Assembly (NCBI GenBank): GCA_907163375.1
Contig: CAJQUW010001438.1
Location: 62,001-126,000, forward strand
Length of the DNA: 64,000 nucleotides
Reading direction: 5' to 3'
From: Prostheceraeus crozeri
Lineage: Eukaryota > Platyhelminthes > Polycladida > Euryleptidae
Below are positions 1 through 10,907 of the stretch, one piece after another. Under the pieces are notes generated by a model that was given only the letters and a program-made list of their open reading frames with translations, ran no database searches and had not been told where the DNA came from. A program made the position numbers and the translations under genes. Each line of letters begins with the position of its first letter. Positions within the stretch are counted from its first letter, which is position 1.

Positions 1-585
1 ATATGGGTTAGATTCAAGTTCATGATAAATCATTTCAGACCACAGAACTCCATTTTCCCGCTTTCTCCGAATTCACCCATAAAATGTCATCCATTCCAGA
101 TAGAGACAATCAAGACCTTCGTCAAATTACGATTTTCTTGCAATATGTATTGAATAAATCTTTATCATACCCTCAGCTTTCTTAAGATCAGTCATTGGTA
201 AAGGATGACTATAGTAGGTCAAATTTGTGACGGCACAAATCATCATAATCAAACAGAGAGACATATCTTCAATTTGCACCACTAAAGAATCAAAAATCTG
301 CGCTACGCGGAGGTCACTCAAATTTCCGCGCTGTGGGGATGATACCTTACCGGGTATCCGCGCAGCATATCTTAGAAAACCGTCAACATCTAAGCTGTTT
401 AATATTTGTGGAATGGATGTTTGCATCATACTTAGCAAAATCACAAAGTAATGGCACTATTCCTAAGACATATCATGTGAAATTATTGAAGAACGCCATC
501 GTAATAAAACCGATCCGAACTCTGACACACAATAGTATGAAACCGATGATACATGTAAAACAATGAAACATACATGCAAGCTTAC
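1..585. other. Probable intron or downstream part of CACTA-like relic
   Basis: A clean splice donor (GGCAG then GTAAGC on the minus strand) ends the transposase-like exon at 586, so this stretch would be intron plus possibly later exons running off the window edge. Open frames exist on both strands (for example minus 127-444), but none shows a motif I recognise. Confidence 0.3.
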
Positions 586-1594
586 CTGCCATTGGTGTTT
601 TGAATGAAGCAACAGCTACTTTTTGCCGGCGCATCCGCGACCAGTGCGACTATTTGGCACTGTACCTCTTTATCGGACAGAATCAATGGTCCATCGATAC
701 AAATGTTGAGGTGATCAAGTAAGCGCTTCCACGGAGGTTTCGATGACTTTCCAACATAGAATCCAACCATTACAACATTGCACACTCTTTTTCGCTCACG
801 AGGATCAAGATTCACAAAGCTCAATAATAGAGGCCATACCTGTACCCGCCTTGATTGTATCGGTGAGAATCCATCGGTATTCAATATGAAATATAATGTA
901 TTTGGTGAAACACGAGGAAACATTCGTCCAAGTAAAAATGTCAGTGTATTTGTTGACATTAGAATCGTGTCTATCAATTGCTAGCGTTTGAGCATTAGGA
1001 TATTTCTGTAAGATCGTATCAACCTGGCTAGCGAATGGGAGGAAGTACATGTATATTTCTCCGTCTTCACATGTTTCTATTTCTACAGAAGTGGTCCTCA
1101 CAGTTGTTTCTTTCTTCAACTTGTACAAAGTAGGACACTTGTTTGGTCGCGGCAATACATCACCAATTAGTTCAAGTATGTCGCCGACTGCAGCGTCTGA
1201 CAGTATGTGCTTAGATGCGATGGATAAAAATGTTCTGGAGAGTCCAGACACGGTTTCGTGTGAGCAGAAGTTCAGAATCATCATCATCACTACTTTCATC
1301 GAAACTTTGATCAGGTGATTCTGACAAAATCGAGCTTTCGGGTGATTCAAACTTAACTGGCGATGAGGCTCGGAGGGGTTGAAAATTCATGTAAAAATCA
1401 GGGTCATCAACCAGCAGCACTTCATCTCCGCTACTTCGTGATGCCAACATAGTATTCAAATCACTGTTTGATTGTGATTCAGATGTCGAAATTGATGAAT
1501 CAGACGAAGAACCACTTGTCTGAGCAGTAGACCTGCGTATTGATCTCATTCGAGTGTAGGATCGAATGGGGAAGCATTTCTTTCGTTTCACCAT
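586..1594 (-). pseudogene. CACTA/EnSpm-like (tnp2-type) transposase relic
   Basis: Minus-strand DDE transposase remnant of the CACTA/tnp2 group. Three reading frames must be joined. An acidic, Ser-rich N-terminus (ATG at 1594, to about 1280) leads into a block ending NKCPTLYKLKK (about 1280-1120). The catalytic start is the NTDGFSPIQS block near 890, where the D of TDG is the expected first catalytic Asp. A WPLLLSF tract follows, then ADAPAKSS near 640, the usual site of the second Asp. The exon ends at a good GT donor (586/585). The frame changes near 1270 and between 977 and 900 indicate decay, though one could be a small intron. The third catalytic residue is not seen. Family assignment rests on recognising the tnp2 blocks; no TIRs were found because the element may leave the window. 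Confidence 0.65.
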
Positions 1595-1639
1595 CTCTGA
1601 AAGAACAAATACAGACCTCCATTCAGGAAATGTCGAATG

Positions 1640-3141
1640 GCATGTGAAAACAAACGAACATGCATGTACATATTACGTTCGAACGAATCGAACAACTTGG
1701 CGCTACTTTTCACCATGTCAACACGCTCGCTACTAGGACTAATCTTGTGTAGCGCCCAATGCCAAAGAAAGGTGTTGTATCATATTGATTACAATTATCT
1801 CCAGAATATGTATTTGGAATTACTTATGACACATTCAAATGGTTTGTTTAAATTTGAAAGGTGGGAGCTGTCAGTGTAAATGGAGGTAAACCTCCTGTCT
1901 CCATTGCCAATGACGAGTTAACTCGCGCATTGCTCGATCACGTCTAATTGCAGATTAATTCACGTCTAACGATTTGACAGCGTGTTTCGAGTCTCATCAA
2001 TTACTAGCTATTTCAAGAATTCTAGTGTCACAGTAGTCAAAATTGACCATCACATCAAATGACCTACTACAGGAACTATAATTTTAACATGTCACGAATC
2101 CACGAACACCAGACCCTATTTCTAGTTAGTACCATGGTAGGCCTCATATCAAAATACGTTCAGAATTACAGTTCATCAATTACTGAAATACATCTTACCT
2201 AAACACATTATATAAGTTTGGATGTCATCCGTTTAGTCTGACCTAAGAATCACCGAACAATCATTTAAGAGCTTCGCGTGAAAATTTCTTTTGCCGAATA
2301 CGTTTTGTCAGGATATGCTTTACCTTCAAAACATCGGTTAGCAAAAAAAGCAATATTCTGTAATTACGCACTCCCACCCTTCTCATTGTTGCTGCTGATT
2401 TTGCATCGATCTCAGAAATGACAATTCATCTCTAAATTAGCGGAAATCCGCTACGGAAAAGTAGGCTGCCTGATTTCTGCAGTACACAACTGTTCTTTAA
2501 AAGAAGCTATACGAAGATGTTGTAAATGCATCAGTCATGCCTTTGCTTTTAGGATGCAGGAGTAGCAGAATGATCAATGAATGGAAGAATAATGTTGATC
2601 AACAAAGAGTAATCCACCCTTTAATGAATGCATTATATTACTTGAGTAAAAGATGCCCAGTGAAGGAACTTCTAGATATGCCGAATCCGAGGAAGATAAT
2701 AAAGATAGTTTTTTATTACTGATGAATCCGTTGATGACAAAGACATGCATTTGAGAACATTGCAGAGGCTCTTTGAAACTGCAGTCAAAGCTTGTTAATT
2801 AAGACCATACATGCCAGACTTTCAATGTCCCAATTATCGAAATTCTTCATTAAACATATGTTTATACATGCAAAAGATTCAAAAAAATGCCACGGCCGTA
2901 TGATCTTTATTAACCGAAGTCTTGATTATCCGTGTCCGAATTAACGAGCTTCGAACTTTCAGAAGCAGAAAGTCCCAGATTTACATTTTCAGTCCGCTTT
3001 CAATTCTATAGTCATCATATGGAAGAGACTCCGACTCGTCATTTTTAGGTTTATGTATGGTTGAAAAGAGCCAGAAGTTTTTCATGATGAAATTATTATT
3101 ATTGCAAATTTGTACAAACTTTATTGACTTAATATCCATGG
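1640..3141. other. Unassigned AT-rich intergenic DNA
   Basis: I see no convincing gene or repeat. A 61-codon plus-strand frame at 2537-2722 has no recognisable motif, no splice context and ordinary composition, so it is not called. Confidence 0.5.
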
Positions 3142-3251
3142 AATTAATATCCATCACTTCAACGGTGCGGTGTTTTAGATGATGATCACTAAGGTGGCCA
3201 GAGTGATAATCATCTAAAACACCTTACCGTTGACATAATGGATATTAATTA
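3142..3251. repeat. Imperfect ~110-bp palindrome (foldback/MITE-like)
   Basis: The left side carries AATTAATATCCAT, then AACGG and GGTGTTTTAGATGAT. The right side carries ATCATCTAAAACACC, then CCGTT and ATGGATATTAATT in reverse-complement order around a short centre near 3195-3203. Arms differ by small mismatches. No coding capacity. Confidence 0.7.
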
Positions 3252-3697
3252 TTTCAACTGTAATATCTTGGATAAACAGAAATCGGCTATATCTACTGAG
3301 ACGGATGAATCTCGCAGGATTTCGTCGAATATGTCTAATTTGATGAATAGGCGTCATGAGTTAGTGCTAGCACTTATCGAATCCGTGATCAAAGTATACA
3401 ACCCTTGACATTTAGCCTACCAGTGCACCCTTGAAGCAGTCCGCAAGACGAAACGAGTCGGGTTATTCTACTTTTCGGGGGATTTTTAGTTTAAAACTTC
3501 GCGAGTAAAAAGGGAGTGGGCAAATGCTTGATTACGAAAATGGTAAAACTCAAGGGTTAAAAGGTTAAATGACATGGTATAAAATCAAACAGTCAATTTA
3601 CTCGAGACTCATAATTCTGGTAAGGATTGTTAGCATCGGGTAAGTTACAAAATGGAGAGTGCTAGTAAAACGACAGTCTCAAAGAACGGGAAGAACT
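3252..3697. other. Unassigned intergenic DNA
   Basis: No gene, RNA or repeat recognised. Confidence 0.5.
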
Positions 3698-4689
3698 TCA
3701 CTCAGTGTTCACTAATTGTATGTTTTCTCTTCTTTTCCTTCGTCCTCTTTTGATATCAATGCCCAGTTGGTTGACGCCGCTAACTGCGGACTTCAGTGCA
3801 TCATCGTCATCGTGAAAGCGCGATAGAACTGCTTTTCTAAACAACAGAGATCTAGTGGGTAAAAGAGATGTACGACCACATTCATTCTGTGGAAATAACA
3901 TGAACTTTGATAACTCCTCATCGCTGAATAACGCTCTAGCCAAATTTTCATCATATAAAGATGGTTCCATAAAATTTCTTCCCAGCGACACCAAATCCTG
4001 ACCATTGAACATAACTTTCTGTAGTGGCTCCTGATTAGCTATTTTTTCATCTCTGACTGTGTACTGTCCTTCCTTCCTTTGCGTATTTCCTTCCAAACTT
4101 TGTGCTGATTCGAGGCGATATCCTTTAGAAGTTTCCCATGTCTTGATAGAGTAGATGTAATGAATTCTAGACGCTTCTCATGCGCATTTTTGGCTTCATC
4201 AATCATTAATTCCTCATCAAGTATAACCATGTCATCGTCATTTTCACTGTCTTCCGTTGATGTCCCGAACACACTTGTCTTGCTATCGGTAGCTAACGAA
4301 TGACTGCGAACACTTCCTAGAGAGTTATTAAAAGAACTTCTCGACGATAATTCATCAGAGTCGTTCACTGTCAATGTATTGTCAAGGAAATTAAAGGAAG
4401 TACTTTCAATATCCATGCTGCCCTCTGCTAATTTCCTTTGCATTCGCCTTTTATAAATCTCCATGTCTTTCTTATTTTCAGATTTGGCAATTAATTTACC
4501 ACGAAGATCTGGTTTAAGTAGTATTTCGTCTTTAGCGTTTGCTGCATCGTAATTAAAATTAGTTTGCAGTAGCATTGAAGATGTTGTCAATATATCATAA
4601 GTCCTGTCGCACTCAAAATAAATCAATAAGAAGCAGACATGCCTCTGTGCAAACTTCTCCGGAACAGTCCTTTGCCGTTTGTTCGACGC
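3698..4689 (-). pseudogene. Frameshifted exon block, BEN-domain-like protein
   Basis: Two overlapping minus-strand frames form one protein-like block. The first (4689 to about 4050) starts just after a good splice acceptor (pyrimidine run then CAG, ending 4690), so earlier exons lie upstream. It holds a basic KRQR segment, a Ser/Asp-rich stretch and a likely coiled coil ending KVWKEIRKGRK. The second frame (about 4096-3698) holds LARALFSDEELSKF, then GRTSLLP and a basic tail GRRKRR. The 'LFSDEEL ... L-P' pattern resembles the end of BEN domains, which bind DNA or chromatin. The frames differ by one register and I find no credible short intron joining them, so a frameshift is likelier. BEN assignment is tentative, from pattern only. 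Confidence 0.4.
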
Positions 4690-5866
4690 CTGAAAAAGAA
4701 AGATGTACAAATAGATATAACTTACAATAACTTGAATTTAAATGGACTGATTGCACGAAAATTAATGCATCAATTTGACAAATAAATGCGTAGGCTACTA
4801 GCAAGAGTAGGTCATTGATAGCACTGGTCAACATCTCGTTTTCTCTTGCGCCAACTAAACGAAACGGTGTCTGAATTCCTTTTCAACGTTGTCGTCTGGG
4901 GTGATATCAATAAACCATTAAGATGTTTTATTGATTGCAGATAACCATAATTTGACGTTATTAGACTTCGGCACGGCTGACGAGAACACACATGTTAAAC
5001 CATTAGCGCCCGCGGGTGACATTCGTCACCATGAGAACAGGTTTTGCTGACACGATTTTGATCAATGCTACGAACATCATTGTGCTTTTATCTATGCATT
5101 TTAATCATTGAAAATGGACTGAAACCTAAATATAGCGAAAGAGCTGGGGAATGTGATATGATACTTATGAACGAAATATGTGGCTAAATAGATTTGAATT
5201 TCAAATTACATATTACACGCAATCACATTTTTAGTACCTGTCTAGACAGTCATCGACAAGACTAATAGCATCAGTTTCTAATGGAACAGCATAGTTGATT
5301 AATGATGAAATGTCCTAAGGACTCATAATACAGCTGTGGCTCGCATTTCATCATTATCTTCATGCCACTTGTCACCAAGCTAAAATGGTTACACTGCGTT
5401 CCATGGGTAAAACAATATCCAGCTTGTTTATGACTTATACATCAGAGTATCTCTTTATGAAAATTGAGTATCGTAAAATTAAGACAAAAATTGATTTCTG
5501 ATGACATCACACAATTCAATTTTGCAGTCAATGGCTCCTAAATGACACGCATGACATTTTACACCATTAAGATTACAGATCGGCAGGTACAGATGTAGTA
5601 TGTGACGTCAACCTACATGTTTGATATCAAAAAGCATTAGACCTGGTGAGTTTAAGATTTATAGCTATCTAGCTGGCATTCCTGGCCACATATTCGATGA
5701 ATCCAATTCCGTGTAAGATTCCCGAATTTCCGCTCAAACAGGATTACCTAATTAATGCTCACAGAATGGCGAGCGTGGAATTGCTGTGGAAAATCTGTCG
5801 GATCTATGTTCACTACTTTCCTACGGGGTGGATATTTGCAAATGTATTCTATTCACTAAGAAGTGT
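4690..5866. other. Unassigned DNA upstream of BEN-like block
   Basis: Should contain the intron and earlier exons of the minus-strand BEN-like block if that gene is real. I could not place an exon. No repeat recognised. Confidence 0.4.
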
Positions 5867-6635
5867 GGGGTAAATGAGACAAGACTCACAGGGGTAATTG
5901 AGACAACGCTCAAAAGTATGATTTTGTTGATGAATTTTCTTAGACACTTCGGTGATATTTTTAACTTTCTAATACTCTGTTCCTATTCGTCAATGAAATC
6001 GTCACCAACATATTTGACATCATAGGCATCTCAAGCGTTGACAGGGAACAACACTGAATTATAATGAAAATATTTTAACCATAATGCTGAAGATTCCAGC
6101 TTGATTCGAGTTCAAGGACTTTGATCGTTTAGCAACATAAAAGCGTCTTTTTATTAAGTTAAAGGAAAGGCTCCGCGTATAGAAAGGGCGAGAAACCTTG
6201 CCGATATTTAGGATCTGAATTTTAAATTCCTTTCTCTAGCATATTTCATGAAAAAGGCCGCTTAACTTTTCGAACGCAGATCAGTTTTAGCACCACATTG
6301 GCCCGTTCGGCATCAAAATATTCACATGATACTTAATATAAAAATGACCGCAGTAATGAAAGATTTCAACTCTACTATCAAGGAGGCCTAGATCAGGTAC
6401 TGTGTGAGAAACGTCACTTTTCTTGGTACAGATAAGGTCCTTGTGATTATCTTATCAAGATCAGATGCTCTAGCAATAGCATAGAAGCGTAATTCATCAT
6501 GGTCATTTCCTATTACATTCCCAATCTCTCATCGAAATGTACTTCATGTCAGCTATCTATAAGTGTACTTAGTCAGAATTACTTACTCATCCCACCCCAT
6601 GTCGCAATTACTCCCAATTACGGGGCAAATGCGAC
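5867..6635. repeat. Region with four copies of a GGGGYAAWTGMGAC motif
   Basis: Related 14-mers occur at 5867-5880 and 5891-5904 (plus). At the other end an inverted pair lies at 6601-6615 (minus) and 6622-6635 (plus). The clustering at both ends of a ~770-bp stretch hints at a short non-autonomous element, but no target duplication was found. Confidence 0.3.
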
Positions 6636-7165
6636 ATCGAAAGTCATTCAATATCTTTGACGGCTAATGTTTCAAACTCATCAATTGAGAGCTGTACTTT
6701 TCAAGAATTTCGGCTTCCGTTGTCTGCTGTGACTGAACACACCGAAGAAAACGTTGACCATTGACGAATGCATAGACAAATACATATAAATATAAAAATA
6801 AAAATACCAAAAATATGCTTCATGAATAGAAGCCATCTCATATGAAATTCTATTGAAGTGTGCCATAGTACCTGTACGTCTACGCGAGTATCGAAAATTC
6901 TTGTTAATGATCAAAAATTCTACAACGGAAGTGATGTTACACGATATTCCTTACATAGATAACCATAGATATGACAAAAATTCGCTGATCATGTATAGAC
7001 ATGGGAAAGTTAACATTTTCTCAACATTTTGTGATAATGGTGACATACAACTATGTAATGATTGAACATTTGCTGCAAGTCATAAACTCAATGCAAATCG
7101 AACTAGATCGTAATACACCTGCAAGATACATAGCTAATTCATTGAAAATCAGATATTTTCTCATT
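6636..7165. other. Unassigned AT-rich DNA
   Basis: Only short overlapping frames on both strands; none has recognisable features. Confidence 0.5.
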
Positions 7166-8160
7166 CACTGTAAATCGCTGGATACGAAAATTGCATACAA
7201 ACACATACCAAGTTTACATACAATTTGAAACCAACATTTGATACGAGATTCTGGTATATATAAAGAAATCTGGTATGTTTTTCATACGAATGGCCATTTA
7301 CTTTCGTATGTGATTGGTATGTAAACGATACGAACTATGCTAACTGTGATTGGCTGTTTTACGTTGAAATACGAATTCTTGGTATGTTTTATATACGAGA
7401 CCCGATGCAAATTGGTATGTGTTTCGTATGTCTTTCGTATGAATAGCTTTATGTCATATGGCAAAAAATATGTTATACTACATACTACTTACAAATAACT
7501 TTTTTCCAGTAATACCAGCCGTGAATATTTCTTTGTGAAAGTGTGGTATTTAACTAGATTAGATTTGTTGTGAAATTAAAGCCGCATGTCATCTTTGCAA
7601 CTTGTCTTATAGCATTGACAAGACTCATAATTAGCTCATTTTTCTTGAACTTAATTGATAAACATCATTTCAATAAAACGATAACTTTTCAGCAACCATG
7701 TTGACTTATATATCTCAAACATCATTTTTTGCGTTCATGAATTATAATGTGTCTTTATTTTGGATTGATAATATGCTTAGTTCCAAAATTACATAATGCA
7801 TAATTGTTGATGCTCAAATACTTATTGATTATTTATGAAATGCCTCGGACTTACATGTATTAAAATCGAATTCAGTATTGTTAGTTTGACTATAAAATGT
7901 CATTATGTCACTACTTACAAAGCAGGAGTAGCATTAGTGTGATCTTTATTGACAAAAAGCCTTAAATCAACATACTTTGGACATGATTGATGCTTTCTTT
8001 TAACATTGTGCTGGTATGGCTTTAGTATGTAAAGCATACCACACTTGAAATAACATGCGAAAAGCATACAAATATATACCAAGATCATACAGAAATGTAC
8101 CAGAAAAGTATTTTGGTATGCATCCTTCGTATGTGATTGGTATTGATCGATTTACAGTGT
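7166..8160. mobile_element. Non-autonomous TIR element with GGTATG/CGTATG subterminal motifs
   Basis: A 12-bp terminal inverted repeat, CACTGTAAATCG at 7166-7177 and its complement at 8149-8160, bounds about 995 bp. Both ends are dense in GGTATG, CGTATG and their complements, with the strongest clusters at 7195-7445 and 8010-8150. Such subterminal arrays are typical transposase-binding zones of TIR elements. No transposase frame lies inside. No clear target duplication was found, so the superfamily is unknown. Confidence 0.5.
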
Positions 8161-8252
8161 GACTGACGATGGATCGGTAAACAGGCATTGCTGCTGCTAA
8201 GACGGAAGTAACAGTCAGTAGAATATCAATCTATAAAGCCTCCAGGCAATAG

Positions 8253-8645
8253 GCCTACGGCATTCTCGAGGCCACATTGAGAAGAAATGTCAAAATTTCT
8301 ATCAATCCGAATACTGGTAACCCACGATCCCTAATCGACAGCCCAGAGGGGGAGTTTATGAAGTATTCGGCGGATCTGATTCGGTTACGGTTCAGATTGA
8401 AAACAATCAATATGATTCGTTTTGAGAATACTATGGCTAGAAATAACACTTATATTGACTGGAACTGGCGGACCTCTTTCAAACAACGTGACAATATTTC
8501 AGTGAGATTGCTCGCGCCAGTAGCCAACTATCGAGAAGCGATTGCTAAACGCGTTATGATGGACGACTTCTTAGGGAACGGAGCTTTGGGAGACGAACTG
8601 CATCTGGAAGATAAGTCTCATCTCATACAATCTGGATGGAACTAG
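8253..8645 (+). CDS. Unrecognised open frame, possible exon
   Basis: Continuous plus-strand frame of about 130 codons bounded by TAG at 8250 and a TAG stop at 8643-8645. The product is basic in its first half, with an acidic end (ELHLEDKSHL). I recognise no family. It lies 55 bp before the insertion site of the hAT element at 8701, so the locus may have been interrupted, although the stop precedes the insertion. There is no good ATG near the start; the first internal ATG follows about 35 codons. It could be a 3' exon or chance. Confidence 0.3.
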   Translation, partial: AYGILEATLRRNVKISINPNTGNPRSLIDSPEGEFMKYSADLIRLRFRLKTINMIRFENTMARNNTYIDWNWRTSFKQRDNISVRLLAPVANYREAIAKRVMMDDFLGNGALGDELHLEDKSHLIQSGWN

Positions 8646-9278
8646 ACTTGAAATGGTGGGAGGATCCAGCGTCTGGTGTCATTCAAAAATAGGTTAAATT
8701 AGGGTGTCTACCCTATCTGAAAAAACATTTACGTACAATTCACGTACATGACAAAAAATTCACGTGCCACTATTTCAGGCCTACTTGCCCGGCAAGCGAC
8801 AGTTGATTGAGTCAAAATCATTCAAAAACACTACCCGCAGCTCAAAGAAATGAAGTAATGAGATCTTTACAGTAGAAAGATAGTTCTTCAGAACTATCTT
8901 GTATACACACTGCACACATAATAATATAAGTGCATTCGATGCTGCTTTGAGGCCATCATTTCACAAATAAATGGTATTTTTGGTAACTCAATAATCTCTA
9001 AATACAACATAATTCACGGCTACAAAAATCAAGGGTAATAATAATAGGGTTCGTGTTTTTAGATTTATAGAAGCAGATTAAAACTAAGAGTATTAGTGAG
9101 CATATTCAAGGAGATAACTTTTTATTTCTCTTAAAAACATCAGGATAGAAACAATAGACTCAGTCCACCATAGCAAAAAAACTAATCAATCTAAAAGTCT
9201 TCCAATAGTTGGCGCTTCCGTTGTGCACATAAGTATGAAATTTCCGCTTCCTTCTCCTTCTCCCTTGCCTCATTCAAT

Positions 9279-9806
9279 TCAATAGCTTTCCTTTTTCGGA
9301 TGGACTTCGGAGCAATATCTAATCAATGAAGGGATCAGTTCAATAAAACGTTTTGCAACGTCAAGATTTTTACACCACCTGATTCGGCAAAACTTTTTCG
9401 GGAACTGTTTGGACCCAGTGATTTCGATTAATTGTGCTCGTCTATGAGGCGAATTTTGAAAAACATAATGAGAGGAGGACAGAATTTCGTCAATTTTCCA
9501 ACCACATTTTGTATGACCTAATGAAGATGCTCCATGAACAATGTGCAGGCCACACGAGCATAATTCCAACAAAGCAGGAAAGCCCTCAACTTTTCTACGA
9601 CTACTGAGCATTCGCAAAAGTGACCAATTAACATTTGGCCCATCCATGGACACAGATGTCAATTTCTTGAGTCCCAAAGGTTCTAAAACTCGCCATAAAG
9701 CATCAAGCAAGTTTGAGGCTGACGTGCGATCTAAAAATTCGGAACTTAGATACCTTGTTATGACTTGTTGATTTTCTTTCTTCCAGAATCGAACCAAAAC
9801 ATCCAT
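9279..9806 (-). pseudogene. hAT-family transposase fragment
   Basis: A 175-codon minus-strand frame resembling the central part of a hAT-type transposase family common in invertebrates and fish. Diagnostic stretches are SVSMDGPNVNW, CSCGLHIVHGA, a later NSPHRRAQL...ITGS, and KFCRIRWCKN. The DGPNVN segment corresponds to one of the catalytic Asp regions and the CGLHIVHG segment to the Cys/His-containing region typical of hAT proteins. The BED finger and the C-terminal dimerisation region are missing, so this is a truncated relic. It sits within the TIRs of the 8701-10899 element, which matches hAT. Confidence 0.75.
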
Positions 9807-10543
9807 TTGAGAGCGGTGACTTATCTTATGCTCTGCAGGTCGTCATGTTTTGATGTTTATAGTTCATGGTGATTATCGTACGATAATTCCATCCGACTAA
9901 GCCAAAACATGATCCGTCAATTAAATGACTGAAGCCATCCATACATTATCTAGCACTGTCAAAATCTGCAACTGACAACAAGCTGGAACGACAGTCTCAC
10001 CATTTTTCACCACGCATGCATTTCTATCTGTAAGTAATACAACACGTCATAGAATGAACGTTTGAGTCAACCGACCCAATTGTTTGCTGGCCTTGGCCAA
10101 GCACTGACAATTTTGCGCAGCCACATATGCATGTACATCTATATATGGGCCTTATAGAGACATAAAGCCCTAGTATATGACTGCACAATACACATGTATA
10201 CATCTATTACAAAAAGCATAAAATAATTCATGACACAAAGATGTCAAGACGCTGCTTACCAGAATTTCACAATTTTTTTATTGTCTGAACCCGTTGTCAG
10301 TAGCGGCTATATTATGTAAGCATATCTACATGTCTATGACTTTCTTCATTGTAACATACTTTTTTGTAGAACCAAGTCAGAGTTAGTGCAACAACGGAAG
10401 AAAAAAAATTTAGCACATGTAACAAGAATCTGTAGATATCAAGTAGGAGTAAATAGCAGTAAATACCACTATCTGCGCAACTGAGCTGAAATTCACGTAC
10501 AATTCACGTACATACAGGATGGCCGCCAACAGGAGGTTCTTCA

Positions 10544-10790
10544 TACTTCAGTTGATGTTAAAAACAGCTTTCGTCTCTCCTTGAAATTTATTGGCCAGAT
10601 TAAAATAGTTAATTAAAAGATATGTACAACCCCTACGCGTTTCGAGCGTAGGTTTTTAGCGAATTACCCCCTGAGGAAGAGCGAACGCTCGAAACGCGTA
10701 GGGGTTGTACATATCTTTTAATTAACTATTTTAATCTGGCCAATAAATTTCAAGGAGAGACGAAAGCTGTTTTTAACATCAACTGAAGTA
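10544..10790. repeat. Perfect palindrome, 106-bp arms, 35-nt loop
   Basis: Bases 10544-10649 and 10685-10790 are exact reverse complements as far as I can check; the central 10650-10684 is unique. As RNA or single-stranded DNA this would form a very stable hairpin. It interrupts the hAT element near its right end. Lack of mismatches implies recent origin or strong homogenisation. Confidence 0.92.
10666..10705 (+). ncRNA. Hammerhead-like motif with one extra core nucleotide
   Basis: Stem I ACCCC/GGGGT closes a CTGAGGA core. One extra A follows, then stem II GAGC-GAAC-GCTC, then GAAA, a self-complementary stem III ACGCGT, and a GTA cleavage triplet. Position 7 of the core tolerates change, so CTGAGGA is allowed; the extra A before stem II and the missing G10.1-C11.1 pair argue against full activity. 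It spans the loop and right arm of the palindrome. Confidence 0.45.
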
Positions 10791-10907
10791 ATTCACGTAC
10801 ACCTTCGCATTTTCCCAAAATGTATGTGTAATGTCATAATTTTCAAAATTCATGTACAATTCACGTACATACGTGAATTTCACGTACAGTGGACACCCTG
10901 TTAAATT

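Larger units (their letters stand above)
8693..10907. mobile_element. hAT-type DNA transposon with 8-bp target duplication
   Basis: The element runs 8701-10899. Its ends are near-perfect inverted repeats (AGGGTGTCTAC on the left; GTGGACACCCT on the right) flanked by an identical 8-bp duplication GTTAAATT (8693-8700 and 10900-10907). An 8-bp duplication is the hallmark of hAT insertion. Both ends carry repeated ATTCACGTACA-type motifs (8730-8765, 10495-10515, 10790-10800, 10850-10890), likely transposase-binding sites. Inside lies a transposase fragment on the minus strand (9279-9806), too short for activity. A 247-bp palindrome is inserted at 10544-10790. Confidence 0.88.

Noticed and set aside
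2537..2722. 61-codon plus-strand frame
   Set aside because: No recognisable motif and no splice context.
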